Assembly (NCBI GenBank): GCA_003455235.1
Contig: DMRT01000142.1
Span: forward strand, 1 to 6,146
DNA from: Chitinophagaceae bacterium
GTDB lineage: Bacteria; Bacteroidota; Bacteroidia; Chitinophagales; Chitinophagaceae
Length of the DNA: 6,146 bases
Direction of reading: 5' to 3'
This document shows positions 1 to 5,572 of the stretch, piece after piece. Made by a program: the position numbers and the translations under genes. Under the pieces are notes generated by a model. The model was not told where the DNA came from and did no database searches. It worked only from the letters and a program-made list of their open reading frames with translations. How positions within the stretch are numbered: the stretch's first letter is position 1; the number at the start of each line of letters is the position of its first letter.

Positions 1-103
1 CTTTGTTAAGTTGTTTGTGTATAAATAGAGGATGACGTGTTGACCGCGAAACCGGTTTCCCTTATTGGCTGTAACCCGCTGCCAGCAATAGTTTCAGCAA
101 ATA
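1..103. other. Non-coding left edge, no gene supported
   Basis: All three forward frames hit a stop within the first 35 bases (stops at 7-9, 26-28 and 33-35). At most the last few codons of a rightward gene could be present. No ATG is visible on the reverse strand that would begin a leftward gene leaving the window. The only structure is a perfect 12-bp palindrome, GAAACCGGTTTC, at 48-59. It has no adjoining T-run and is not rare enough by chance to call a site. Confidence 0.5.
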
Positions 104-132
104 AAAAGTCCCGGAGTATGTCCGGGACTTTT
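104..132 (-). terminator. Intrinsic terminator after the Lys-rich mini-gene
   Basis: This is a perfect 12-bp inverted repeat, AAAAGTCCCGGA (104-115) and TCCGGGACTTTT (121-132), with a 5-nt loop. Read on the reverse strand, the GC-rich stem runs straight into TTTTTATTT, the U-tract of a Rho-independent terminator. It lies 30 bp past the stop codon of the gene at 163-267, so it fits as the end of that transcript. Read forward it is followed by TTTTAAGATATTTTG, so it may also work, less strongly, on a rightward transcript from outside the window. Confidence 0.9.
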
Positions 133-162
133 AAGATATTTTGCTTTGTTAAAAAGCGAAGA

Positions 163-267
163 TTACTTCTTCTTAGCGGCTTTTTTCTTAGGAGCAGCTT
201 TCTTTTTAGGAGCAGCTTTCTTTTTTGGAGCGGCTTTCTTTTTAGCAGCTTTTTTCTTTGTTGCCAT
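163..267 (-). CDS. Small Lys/Ala/Pro-repeat protein, histone H1-tail-like
   Basis: This 34-codon gene starts at ATG 267-265 and stops at TAA 165-163. The product begins MATKKKAAKKK, continues with three AAPKKK units and ends AAKKK. Its composition is 18 Lys, 11 Ala, 3 Pro, 1 Met and 1 Thr, with no acidic or large hydrophobic residue. Such (K)KAAP repeats resemble the C-terminal tails of histone H1 and bacterial H1-like proteins (Hc1/Hc2, AlgP type), which bind DNA or RNA through charge. A role in nucleoid compaction or RNA binding is inferred from composition only. That the gene is real is supported by a near-consensus promoter upstream (301-331), a strong terminator downstream (104-132), an A-rich stretch before the ATG typical of Bacteroidota start regions, and regular in-frame codons. 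It lies downstream of rpmA but has its own promoter, so it is probably regulated separately. It could alternatively be the remnant of a longer H1-like protein, though no globular part is visible nearby. Confidence 0.8.
   Translation of the reverse strand: MATKKKAAKKKAAPKKKAAPKKKAAPKKKAAKKK
181..249 (-). repeat. 18-bp tandem repeat encoding AAPKKK units
   Basis: On the forward strand four consecutive blocks start at 181, 199, 217 and 235, each close to TTTCTTTTTAGGAGCAGC. The second block matches this exactly. The first differs by shifted T/C in its pyrimidine run, the third has TGGAGCGGC, and the fourth lacks the AGG (Pro) codon. Each full unit is six codons, so gain or loss of a unit keeps the reading frame and only changes the number of AAPKKK repeats in the protein. 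Confidence 0.85.
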
Positions 268-300
268 TTTTTTAGATTTAATTGGTTAGTAAATAATACT

Positions 301-331
301 TAAAAATATAAATATTTTCTAAACTACCAAA
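301..331 (-). promoter_or_regulatory. Bacteroidota promoter for the Lys-rich mini-gene
   Basis: On the reverse strand a TTTG -33 element (331-328) is followed by exactly 19 nt and then TATTTTTA (308-301). The latter matches TAnnTTTG at all but the last base. This is the arrangement known for the Bacteroidota primary sigma factor. Transcription would start near 295, giving a leader of about 27 nt that is AT-rich and lacks a Shine-Dalgarno sequence. The -33 element lies just beyond the rpmA stop codon, so the mini-gene does not depend on the ribosomal operon. Confidence 0.65.
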
Positions 332-348
332 AAAAATGTAAAAAAATT

Positions 349-615
349 TTAAGCGGTCACTTCTACAGCTGCAACCGAAACAACGGTTCTGTCGCCCCTG
401 GTTTTTTTGAATTCCACCAGTCCATCGGTAAGTGCAAAGATGGTAAAGTCTTTTCCGATACCAACATTTTTACCGGGATGATACGTGGTGCCACGCTGAC
501 GAAGGATGATGTTGCCGGCGAGGGCAGGCTGCCCACCATAAATCTTAACACCTAATCTTTTGCTTTGTGAATCGCGGCCGTTTTTAACCGAGCCTTCACC
601 TTTTTTATGTGCCAT
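349..615 (-). CDS. rpmA: Large-subunit ribosomal protein L27 (bL27)
   Basis: The 88-residue product has the usual bL27 length. It begins [19 protein letters not shown], followed by RLGVK, the conserved flexible N-terminal tail that reaches toward the peptidyl-transferase centre. The core (about residues 25-75) has [20 protein letters not shown] and [13 protein letters not shown]. Glu at position 7 where E. coli has Gly is usual for Bacteroidota. The protein starts directly at MAHKK, so there is no cleavable N-terminal extension of the Firmicutes type. It lies 87 bp downstream of rplU on the same strand, the conserved rplU-rpmA order, and I find no TAnnTTTG promoter in the gap, so co-transcription is likely. 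Nothing is missing or truncated. Confidence 0.98.
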   Translation of the reverse strand: MAHKKGEGSVKNGRDSQSKRLGVKIYGGQPALAGNIILRQRGTTYHPGKNVGIGKDFTIFALTDGLVEFKKTRGDRTVVSVAAVEVTA

Positions 616-624
616 GTTGTAATG

Positions 625-656
625 AGTTTATTTGTTGATTAGTTTATTTGCTGATT
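625..656 (-). repeat. 16-bp tandem duplication in the rplU-rpmA spacer
   Basis: The forward-strand unit AGTTTATTTGTTGATT (625-640) is followed immediately by AGTTTATTTGCTGATT (641-656), with one difference in 16 bases. On the transcribed strand this reads as AATCARCAAATAAACT twice, itself a degenerate period of 8 (AATCARCA/AATAAACT). It lies in the leader of rpmA, ending 9 bp before its start codon. Confidence 0.8.
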
Positions 657-693
657 GGTTGTATGGTTACAACTGGTAAACCTGTAAACCAAT
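654..693 (-). other. Possible RNA fold between rplU and rpmA
   Basis: Two short perfect stems share bases. One pairs 658-663 (GTTGTA) with 668-673 (TACAAC) across a 4-nt loop. The other pairs 654-660 (ATTGGTT) with 687-693 (AACCAAT). Because 658-660 is in both, they cannot form together. The stems are short and AT-rich, and no T-run follows, so this is not a terminator. A mutually exclusive leader fold tuning rpmA is conceivable but speculative. Confidence 0.25.
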
Positions 694-698
694 AAACA
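675..698. repeat. Period-8 TAAAC simple repeat
   Basis: Three consecutive 8-mers, GGTAAACC, TGTAAACC and AATAAACA, share TAAAC in register. They fill the spacer just after the rplU stop codon. This resembles the short-period AAC-rich simple repeats scattered through intergenic DNA of many Bacteroidota. The AATAAAC core also appears inverted in the 625-656 duplication. Confidence 0.6.
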
Positions 699-702
699 TT
701 GC

Positions 703-1008
703 TTACGCAATACCTGTTACTTTGATCTGCGTGTACTGGGTACGGTGCCCGTGTTTTTTACGGAAGCCTTTCCTTCTTTTCATTTTGAAGGCAATCACTT
801 TATCACCTTTTACCAGGTCGCTAACGATCTCGGCTTTTACTACGGCTTTTACATCGCCGCCAACAGCCACTTTACCGTTATTGTCGGTCATCAATACATC
901 GGCAAATTCCACAGAATCACCGGCTTTGCCCTCAATATGAGGTACATATAAGCTATCGCCAGCTTTTACTTTGAATTGCTGACCTGCTATTTTAACTACT
1001 GCTAACAT
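703..1008 (-). CDS. rplU: Large-subunit ribosomal protein L21 (bL21)
   Basis: The 101-residue product matches the normal bL21 length of about 103. It opens MLAVVKIAGQQFKVKAGD, the typical beta-strand start of the family (consensus MYAIVxxGGxQYxVxxGD). It ends with the basic signature KMKRRKGFRKKHGHRTQYTQIKV (about residues 75-97 in total span), in which the family's GHRQ.xT motif contacts 23S rRNA. The protein binds 23S rRNA near L20 and is needed for 50S assembly. It is the first gene of the rplU-rpmA unit. A perfect TACCTTTG -7 box lies 22 bp upstream of the ATG (1008-1006), giving a leader of roughly 15 nt. There is no room for a long structured L21 leader of the Firmicutes type. The gene is intact. 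Confidence 0.97.
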   Translation of the reverse strand: MLAVVKIAGQQFKVKAGDSLYVPHIEGKAGDSVEFADVLMTDNNGKVAVGGDVKAVVKAEIVSDLVKGDKVIAFKMKRRKGFRKKHGHRTQYTQIKVTGIA

Positions 1009-1029
1009 AATATCCCGAATTTAGGACGG

Positions 1030-1037
1030 CAAAGGTA
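1030..1037 (-). promoter_or_regulatory. rplU-rpmA promoter, -7 box TACCTTTG
   Basis: The reverse-strand octamer TACCTTTG is a perfect match to the Bacteroidota -7 consensus TAnnTTTG. No clear TTTG -33 element sits 19-21 nt upstream; only T-rich TTTTC is present there. The expected start is near 1024. A small dyad, AGGG-TTTAC-CCCT (1038-1050), lies just upstream of the -7 box in the spacer and could be an operator half, but it is short. Confidence 0.65.
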
Positions 1038-1166
1038 AGGGTTTACCCCTGAAAATGAGCAGCGTTTCTGAAAAAATATCAACAGTTTGCGGGCAGGTTT
1101 GCCCAAAATAGCTGGGTTTCGGTCCAAAACCATGGTTTCAGCCCCGGTAGCAGGCCCGGAATCAGC

Positions 1167-1174
1167 TATCTTCG
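1167..1174 (+). promoter_or_regulatory. Candidate plsC promoter, -7 box TATCTTCG
   Basis: TATCTTCG differs from TAnnTTTG at one base and lies 9 bp before the plsC ATG. Transcription would start about 4-6 nt before the codon or at it, giving a leaderless or nearly leaderless message. No good -33 element is visible 19-21 nt upstream, so the call is tentative. Confidence 0.4.
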
Positions 1175-1183
1175 TCCCTGATT

Positions 1184-1945
1184 ATGCGCTTTATAAGCCG
1201 GATCCTCCGGGTCCTTTTCAGTATATATGCCTTTCTGCCCTTTATTGCCTTCCTGCTGGTCATTTTCCCGCTGGTGGTGCTGGCCTCCTTTTTCGGGAAG
1301 ATCCGGGGCGGCAATTTTATCTACTGGCTTTGCCAGTGCTGGCCCGATTTTGTGCTTTTGATGCTCGGGATCTTTCACCGGAATATTTTTGAAGCGGCTC
1401 ACGATAGGAACCGGCAATACGTGTTTGTATTCAATCATATCTCCTTTCTCGATATACCTATTCTGTTCAAAACAATCAGGCGGCAACATTTCCGTATCCT
1501 GGGCAAGGCCGAAATGGCCAAAATCCCCCTGTTCGGGTTTATATATAAGAATGCCGTGGTGATGGTGGAACGGGATAAACCAGAAAAGAGGGCCCGGAGT
1601 GTGAAGCAGCTGATATCTGTTGTACGCAAAGGAATTTCCATCATTGTAGCTCCGGAAGGAACCTTCAATTTGTCGCACCAGCCACTGAAAGAATTTTACG
1701 ACGGGGCCTTTAAGGTGGCCATCGAAACACAAACGCCCATTAAACCCATTTTGATACTCGATGCGTATGACCGCATGCATTACCGGAGTATTTTCTCTTT
1801 AAACCCCGGAAAGTCGAGATCTGTTTTTATAGAAGAGATATCTGTGGAGGGGATGACGCTGCATGATGTTCCCCGGTTACGGGAGAAAGTATACAAAGTG
1901 ATGGAAGAAGGTTTGATAAAGTACAAGGCCAGCTGGATAAAATAA
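1184..1945 (+). CDS. plsC: 1-acyl-sn-glycerol-3-phosphate acyltransferase, PlsC family
   Basis: The 253-residue membrane-associated enzyme is predicted to transfer a fatty acyl group to the sn-2 position of lysophosphatidic acid, making phosphatidic acid. Residues about 7-36 form a hydrophobic anchor with basic residues on the N-terminal side, and a second hydrophobic patch lies near 55-64. The family's catalytic HxxxxD is NHISFLD (His85, Asp90). Block II is VVMVERD (about 126-131). Block III is PEGT (157-160), followed by FNLS instead of the common RS, so the usual Arg of EGTRS is absent. Block IV is TPIKPILIL (184-192). An in-frame stop at 1148-1150 with no ATG before 1184 fixes the start. 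The gene is 35 bp ahead of priA on the same strand and divergent from rplU. The acyltransferase fold is clear, but the exact acceptor (lysophosphatidate versus another lyso-lipid or an ornithine-lipid precursor) cannot be read from the sequence. Confidence 0.88.
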   Translation: MRFISRILRVLFSIYAFLPFIAFLLVIFPLVVLASFFGKIRGGNFIYWLCQCWPDFVLLMLGIFHRNIFEAAHDRNRQYVFVFNHISFLDIPILFKTIRRQHFRILGKAEMAKIPLFGFIYKNAVVMVERDKPEKRARSVKQLISVVRKGISIIVAPEGTFNLSHQPLKEFYDGAFKVAIETQTPIKPILILDAYDRMHYRSIFSLNPGKSRSVFIEEISVEGMTLHDVPRLREKVYKVMEEGLIKYKASWIK

Positions 1946-1962
1946 GTTCAGGGAAATCAGGT

Positions 1963-1970
1963 TACCTTTA
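1963..1970 (+). promoter_or_regulatory. Candidate priA promoter, -7 box TACCTTTA
   Basis: TACCTTTA matches TAnnTTTG at all but the last base and sits 10 bp before the priA ATG, a placement like that proposed for plsC. No clear TTTG lies 19-21 nt upstream. The site may give priA its own start within a plsC-priA-murB unit, or be chance. Confidence 0.35.
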
Positions 1971-1980
1971 GCCGAGTAAG

Positions 1981-4458
1981 ATGAATACGGGAAATGAAAT
2001 AGCATTTGCAGATGGATCATCTGCTCTTTGGGCAACGATCATACTTCCTTTGGCAGTTCCCACCAATTATACGTACTCGGTTCCGGATCATTTAAAAGAA
2101 AAAGCACAACCCGGCTGCCGGGCAGAAGTGGTTTTCGGTAAACAGAAAAAATATGCCGGTATTATCCGTACCGTATCGGATACAGATCCCGGCTATCCCA
2201 CCAAGAATATTTTGAATGTACTGGATGATGCCCCCATCCTGTATCCCCAGCAACTGCAGCTCTGGCAATGGCTCAGCGAATATTATATGTGCACCGAAGG
2301 GGAAGTGATGTCGGCCGCCCTGCCCACGCATTTTAAACTGAGCAGCGAAACCATCCTGGTATATAACGAAGAAGCCGGCGAAGACTTCTCTTACCTCAAC
2401 GACGAAGAGTTCCTGGTGGCCGAAGCCCTGCTGCTGAAAAAAGAACTGCGGCTCACCGAGGTTCAGCAGATCCTTGACATTACCCACGTATACCCCATCA
2501 TCAAAAAACTGATCGATAAAAAGGTCTGCCATGTATGGGAGGCGCTGGACGAGCAATACAAGGTGAAAAAAGAAACCTATGTGCTGCTGAATCCCATTTA
2601 TACCAATGAAGATAAATTAAGCGACCTGCTCAATAACTGGACAAGGGCTCCCAAACAGATGGAACTGCTGCTTGCTTACCTGCACCTGGAAAAAACATCG
2701 GGCGATGTAACGCAGGCAGAACTTCTCAAAAAGTCCGGGGCTTCCGCGGCTCAGTTGAAGGGCCTGGTTGAAAAAAATGTGCTGCTCGTGGAAAAGCGGG
2801 CCGTTGACCGGATCCGGTCCTTACCTAAGGATGTGGAAATTGATTTTGAATTCAGCGCTTCCCAGCAGCAGTGTTCCGACGCCATAAACCAGGCATTTGA
2901 AAAAAAGAACGTCTGCCTGTTGCACGGAGTTACCAGCAGCGGCAAAACACAGGTGTATATAAAGCTTATTGAAAAATATTTTTCCGAAGGCAAGCAAGTG
3001 CTGTACCTGCTGCCTGAAATTGCCCTTACCACCCAGATCATCCGACGCCTGCAGAAACATTTTGGCGGCAACATCACCATCTATCATTCCCGGTTCAATA
3101 ACAACGAGCGTATTGAATTGTGGAATAAGGTCCGGACCGGTGAAGTGAAAATAGTACTGGGCGCCCGCAGTGCCATCTTCCTTCCCTTTACCAACCTCGG
3201 CCTGGTGATTGTGGATGAAGAGCATGATGCTTCCTTTAAACAGCATGAGCCGGCACCGCGTTACCACGCCCGGGATACCGCTATTTATTATGCCTCCCTC
3301 TTCGGGGCAAAAGTATTGTTGGGCAGCGCCACCCCTTCGGTGGAAAGCTATTACAATGCCCTGCATGATAAATACGCATTGGTGGAACTGAACGAACGCT
3401 TCGGCGGCATCGGACTGCCGGCAATTGAAATGGTGGATACCCGCCAGGTGGCAAAAAAAGGAAAAGTAATGATCAGTCCGCAACTGAAAGATGCCATGCA
3501 AACTGCACTGGATGCCGACAGGCAGGTGATCCTTTTCCAGAACCGTCGTGGTTATAATCCGTATCTCATCTGCGGAACATGCGGGTTCATACCGCAATGC
3601 ACTCACTGCGATGTATCGCTTACCCTTCATAAGTTCAGCAATAAACTGCATTGCCATTATTGCGGCAGCACCTATCCCAAACTGGTTACCTGTCCCGCCT
3701 GCGGCAGCAATAACTGGCTGGAAAAGAATTTCGGTACCGAAAAAATTGAAGAACAACTGGAAGATGATTTTTCTAAATACAAAATTGCCCGGATGGATGT
3801 GGACAGTGTGCGGGGTAAAGCCGCACACGATAACCTGATCCAGTTGTTCGAACAGCACCGGATGGATATACTGGTGGGCACACAAATGGTGGTGAAGGGG
3901 CTGGACTTTGACAAAGTAAGCCTTGTTGGAATTCTGGATGCAGATGGATTGCTTGCCTTTGCCGATTTCCGCGTGAATGAACGGGCCTTCCAGCTGATGG
4001 AACAGGTGAGTGGGCGGGCAGGCAGAAAAAAGGAGCAGGGCAAAGTGATTATCCAGACGGGTAACCCCAAGCACCCGGTGCTGCAACTGGTACAGCAGCA
4101 TGATTATAAAAGATTATTTGCGCTGGAGATAGAAAAGCGGCAGGAGTTCTTTTACCCGCCGTTCAGTCGCCTTATCCAGCTTACGCTGAAACACAAGGAT
4201 AAGAATATTGTAACAGCGGCAGCAGAAAAATTGGCAACTTTGCTGAAGCAGGACCTGGCTGATTTTGTGGTGGGACCGGCAGCACCCGTGGTAAACCGCA
4301 TCCGCAACCAATACCTGATGGAAATACTGATCAAACTGCCCAAAGAACCCGGGATGAGCGGGAGGTATAAAGCGGCGATAAGAAATCACATCAACCTGCT
4401 TGCCACGGAAAAAAATTATAAACCGGTAACGGTGGTGGTGGATGTGGATACAAATTAG
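1981..4458 (+). CDS. priA: Primosomal protein N', PriA replication-restart helicase
   Basis: The 825-residue protein is a superfamily-2 3'-to-5' DNA helicase that recognises stalled or repaired forks and reloads the replicative helicase. The N-terminal 3'-end-binding domain is at about 15-115 (LPLAVPTNYTYSVPDHL), followed by a winged-helix region. Helicase lobe 1 has Walker A GVTSSGKT (316-323), the DEEH box (412-415) and GSATPS (448-453). Lobe 2 contains the zinc-binding insert with all eight cysteines in four pairs: C531/C534, C540/C543, C558/C561 and C571/C574. It also has GTQMVVKGLDF (633-643) and the arginine-finger motif QVSGRAGR (675-682). The C-terminal domain is about 700-825. Length is usual for Bacteroidota PriA and no key residue is missing. 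The start at 1981 leaves about 15 residues before the first conserved segment; a later start is possible but no better ATG is visible. murB follows after 41 bp. Confidence 0.97.
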   Translation: MNTGNEIAFADGSSALWATIILPLAVPTNYTYSVPDHLKEKAQPGCRAEVVFGKQKKYAGIIRTVSDTDPGYPTKNILNVLDDAPILYPQQLQLWQWLSEYYMCTEGEVMSAALPTHFKLSSETILVYNEEAGEDFSYLNDEEFLVAEALLLKKELRLTEVQQILDITHVYPIIKKLIDKKVCHVWEALDEQYKVKKETYVLLNPIYTNEDKLSDLLNNWTRAPKQMELLLAYLHLEKTSGDVTQAELLKKSGASAAQLKGLVEKNVLLVEKRAVDRIRSLPKDVEIDFEFSASQQQCSDAINQAFEKKNVCLLHGVTSSGKTQVYIKLIEKYFSEGKQVLYLLPEIALTTQIIRRLQKHFGGNITIYHSRFNNNERIELWNKVRTGEVKIVLGARSAIFLPFTNLGLVIVDEEHDASFKQHEPAPRYHARDTAIYYASLFGAKVLLGSATPSVESYYNALHDKYALVELNERFGGIGLPAIEMVDTRQVAKKGKVMISPQLKDAMQTALDADRQVILFQNRRGYNPYLICGTCGFIPQCTHCDVSLTLHKFSNKLHCHYCGSTYPKLVTCPACGSNNWLEKNFGTEKIEEQLEDDFSKYKIARMDVDSVRGKAAHDNLIQLFEQHRMDILVGTQMVVKGLDFDKVSLVGILDADGLLAFADFRVNERAFQLMEQVSGRAGRKKEQGKVIIQTGNPKHPVLQLVQQHDYKRLFALEIEKRQEFFYPPFSRLIQLTLKHKDKNIVTAAAEKLATLLKQDLADFVVGPAAPVVNRIRNQYLMEILIKLPKEPGMSGRYKAAIRNHINLLATEKNYKPVTVVVDVDTN

Positions 4459-4463
4459 AGAGT

Positions 4464-4477
4464 GGTTACAGGTTACC
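4464..4477. repeat. Two-unit period-7 repeat between priA and murB
   Basis: GGTTACA (4464-4470) is followed directly by GGTTACC (4471-4477). Together they resemble GGTTTACAGGTTTACC, the reverse-strand reading of 675-690 in the rplU-rpmA spacer, with one T fewer in each unit. Two units alone are weak evidence, but the match between the two spacers suggests a shared simple-repeat family. Confidence 0.4.
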
Positions 4478-4499
4478 AGCTAATCGTTCATAGTTTAGA

Positions 4500-5528
4500 A
4501 TGGAAGTACAGGAAAACATATCGCTGAAGTCGTTTAATACATTTGGCATCGATGTAAGGGCAAAACAATTTGCCCGCTTTAATACTGTTGATGAATTACA
4601 CCAACTCCTTGAATTCAGCCAGCCCCAAACTTCAAACTCCAAACCTCAAACCCTTATTCTCGGCGGCGGCAGCAACATTCTTTTCACTAAAGATTTCGAC
4701 GGCCTGGTGTTAAAGAATGAATTGCTCGGTATCAAAGAGATCAAGGAAGACGAGCATCATGTATATGTGCAGGCGGGTGCTGGGGTGAACTGGCACCATT
4801 TTGTACGGCATTGTATACACAATGGCTGGGCAGGCGTAGAGAACCTTTCGCTTATCCCGGGCAATGTGGGTGCTTCGCCCATGCAGAACATCGGGGCCTA
4901 TGGCGTGGAGATAAAAGACGTGTTCTTTTCACTCGAAGCCTTTCACCTACACGATAAGAAGACCGTTCACTTTTCGCTGAATGATTGTGAATTCGGCTAC
5001 CGCGAAAGCGTGTTTAAGAAGAAATTCCGAAATGAATTCGTGATCACCCATGTTACTTACCGGCTCAACCGCATTCCGGAATACAATACTTCTTATGGTG
5101 CCATCCAACAGGAACTGGAGCAGATGGGAGCGAAGGAGCTGAGCATACAGGCCATTTCACAGGCCGTAATCAATATCCGCTCATCCAAACTGCCCGACCC
5201 TGCTATTATTGGAAATGCAGGCAGCTTCTTCAAAAACCCGGAAATACCCAGTAGCCAGTATTCTATGCTCAGGTCTCAATTCCCAGGGATAATTGGTTAC
5301 CCATTACCAAATGGACATGTAAAGCTGGCAGCCGGCTGGCTGATTGAACAAGCCGGGTGGAAAGGATTCCGCAAAGGAGATGCAGGCTGCCATACCAAAC
5401 AGGCGCTGGTATTGGTAAACTACGGCCAGGCAACGGGCAGGGAGATCTATGACCTGAGCGAAGAAATACTCCGGAGTGTGAAAAAGAAATTCGGGGTGGG
5501 CCTGGAGCGGGAGGTGAATATTGTATAG
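4500..5528 (+). CDS. murB: UDP-N-acetylenolpyruvoylglucosamine reductase MurB, type I
   Basis: The cytoplasmic FAD enzyme reduces UDP-GlcNAc-enolpyruvate with NADPH to UDP-N-acetylmuramate, the second committed step of peptidoglycan precursor synthesis. The 342 residues equal the E. coli length. FAD-binding motifs are NTFGID (13-18), LILGGGSNILF (52-62), and GWAGVENLSLIPGNVGASP with QNIGAYGVE (109-137). Residues matching the E. coli active site are Arg168 in FGYRES (R159), Ser242 in GNAGSFFKNP (S229) and Glu338 in LEREVNIV (E325). The YG segment at 199-200 and the total length fit type I MurB. It follows priA by 41 bp on the same strand, so co-transcription is likely; TAGTTTAG just before the ATG is too poor and too close to call a promoter. 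Odd feature: residues 42-51 (PQTSNSKPQT) are encoded by a period-7 simple repeat lying in the variable loop before the FAD motif. I expect the enzyme to be active. Confidence 0.97.
   Translation: MEVQENISLKSFNTFGIDVRAKQFARFNTVDELHQLLEFSQPQTSNSKPQTLILGGGSNILFTKDFDGLVLKNELLGIKEIKEDEHHVYVQAGAGVNWHHFVRHCIHNGWAGVENLSLIPGNVGASPMQNIGAYGVEIKDVFFSLEAFHLHDKKTVHFSLNDCEFGYRESVFKKKFRNEFVITHVTYRLNRIPEYNTSYGAIQQELEQMGAKELSIQAISQAVINIRSSKLPDPAIIGNAGSFFKNPEIPSSQYSMLRSQFPGIIGYPLPNGHVKLAAGWLIEQAGWKGFRKGDAGCHTKQALVLVNYGQATGREIYDLSEEILRSVKKKFGVGLEREVNIV
4627..4654 (+). repeat. Period-7 CAAAC-type repeat inside murB
   Basis: Four consecutive 7-mers, AAACTTC, AAACTCC, AAACCTC and AAACCCT, lie in the murB coding region. 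Because 7 and 3 share no factor, three units equal 21 nt or seven codons. This produces the heptad-spaced PQT at residues 42-44 and 49-51. The unit resembles the AAACTYC simple repeats usually seen between genes in Bacteroidota. Confidence 0.75.
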
Positions 5529-5572
5529 AATAGCATCTGCTACCTTCTGTTGCCGGGTTCCCCATAAAAATA
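5529..5572. other. Convergent gap without a canonical terminator
   Basis: murB and the S74-domain gene converge here, 44 bp apart stop to stop. I find only tiny inverted repeats (AGCA-TC-TGCT and GGG-TT-CCC) with no proper U-tract on either strand except a short AAAAAT. Transcripts may therefore overlap, or termination may be Rho-dependent. Confidence 0.4.

Noticed and set aside
48..59. Perfect 12-bp palindrome GAAACCGGTTTC
   Set aside because: About one or two such palindromes are expected by chance in a window this size; no T-run, paired copy or adjoining promoter supports a terminator or operator.
37..303. 88-codon forward frame across the Lys-rich gene
   Set aside because: Its Phe/Leu/Ser-rich run is the complement of the Lys/Ala repeat and it reads through the terminator hairpin. 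The reverse-strand gene has promoter, start and terminator.
616..702. CRISPR-like array in the rplU-rpmA spacer
   Set aside because: The repeats are 8-16 bp and directly adjacent, with no spacers of uniform length and no cas genes nearby.
1166..1780. 204-codon reverse-strand frame opposite plsC
   Set aside because: Antisense to the conserved acyltransferase motifs; Gln/His/Lys-rich translation without family resemblance.
2821..4101. Long open frame (426 codons) on the reverse strand within priA
   Set aside because: It is antisense to a clearly conserved helicase with every motif intact. The translation is His/Phe/Gln-rich with no recognisable domain, as expected for a shadow of coding DNA.
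4491..4498. TAGTTTAG as a murB -7 box
   Set aside because: It breaks the conserved TTTG and lies only 1 bp before the ATG, with no -33 element, so it is unlikely to be a promoter.
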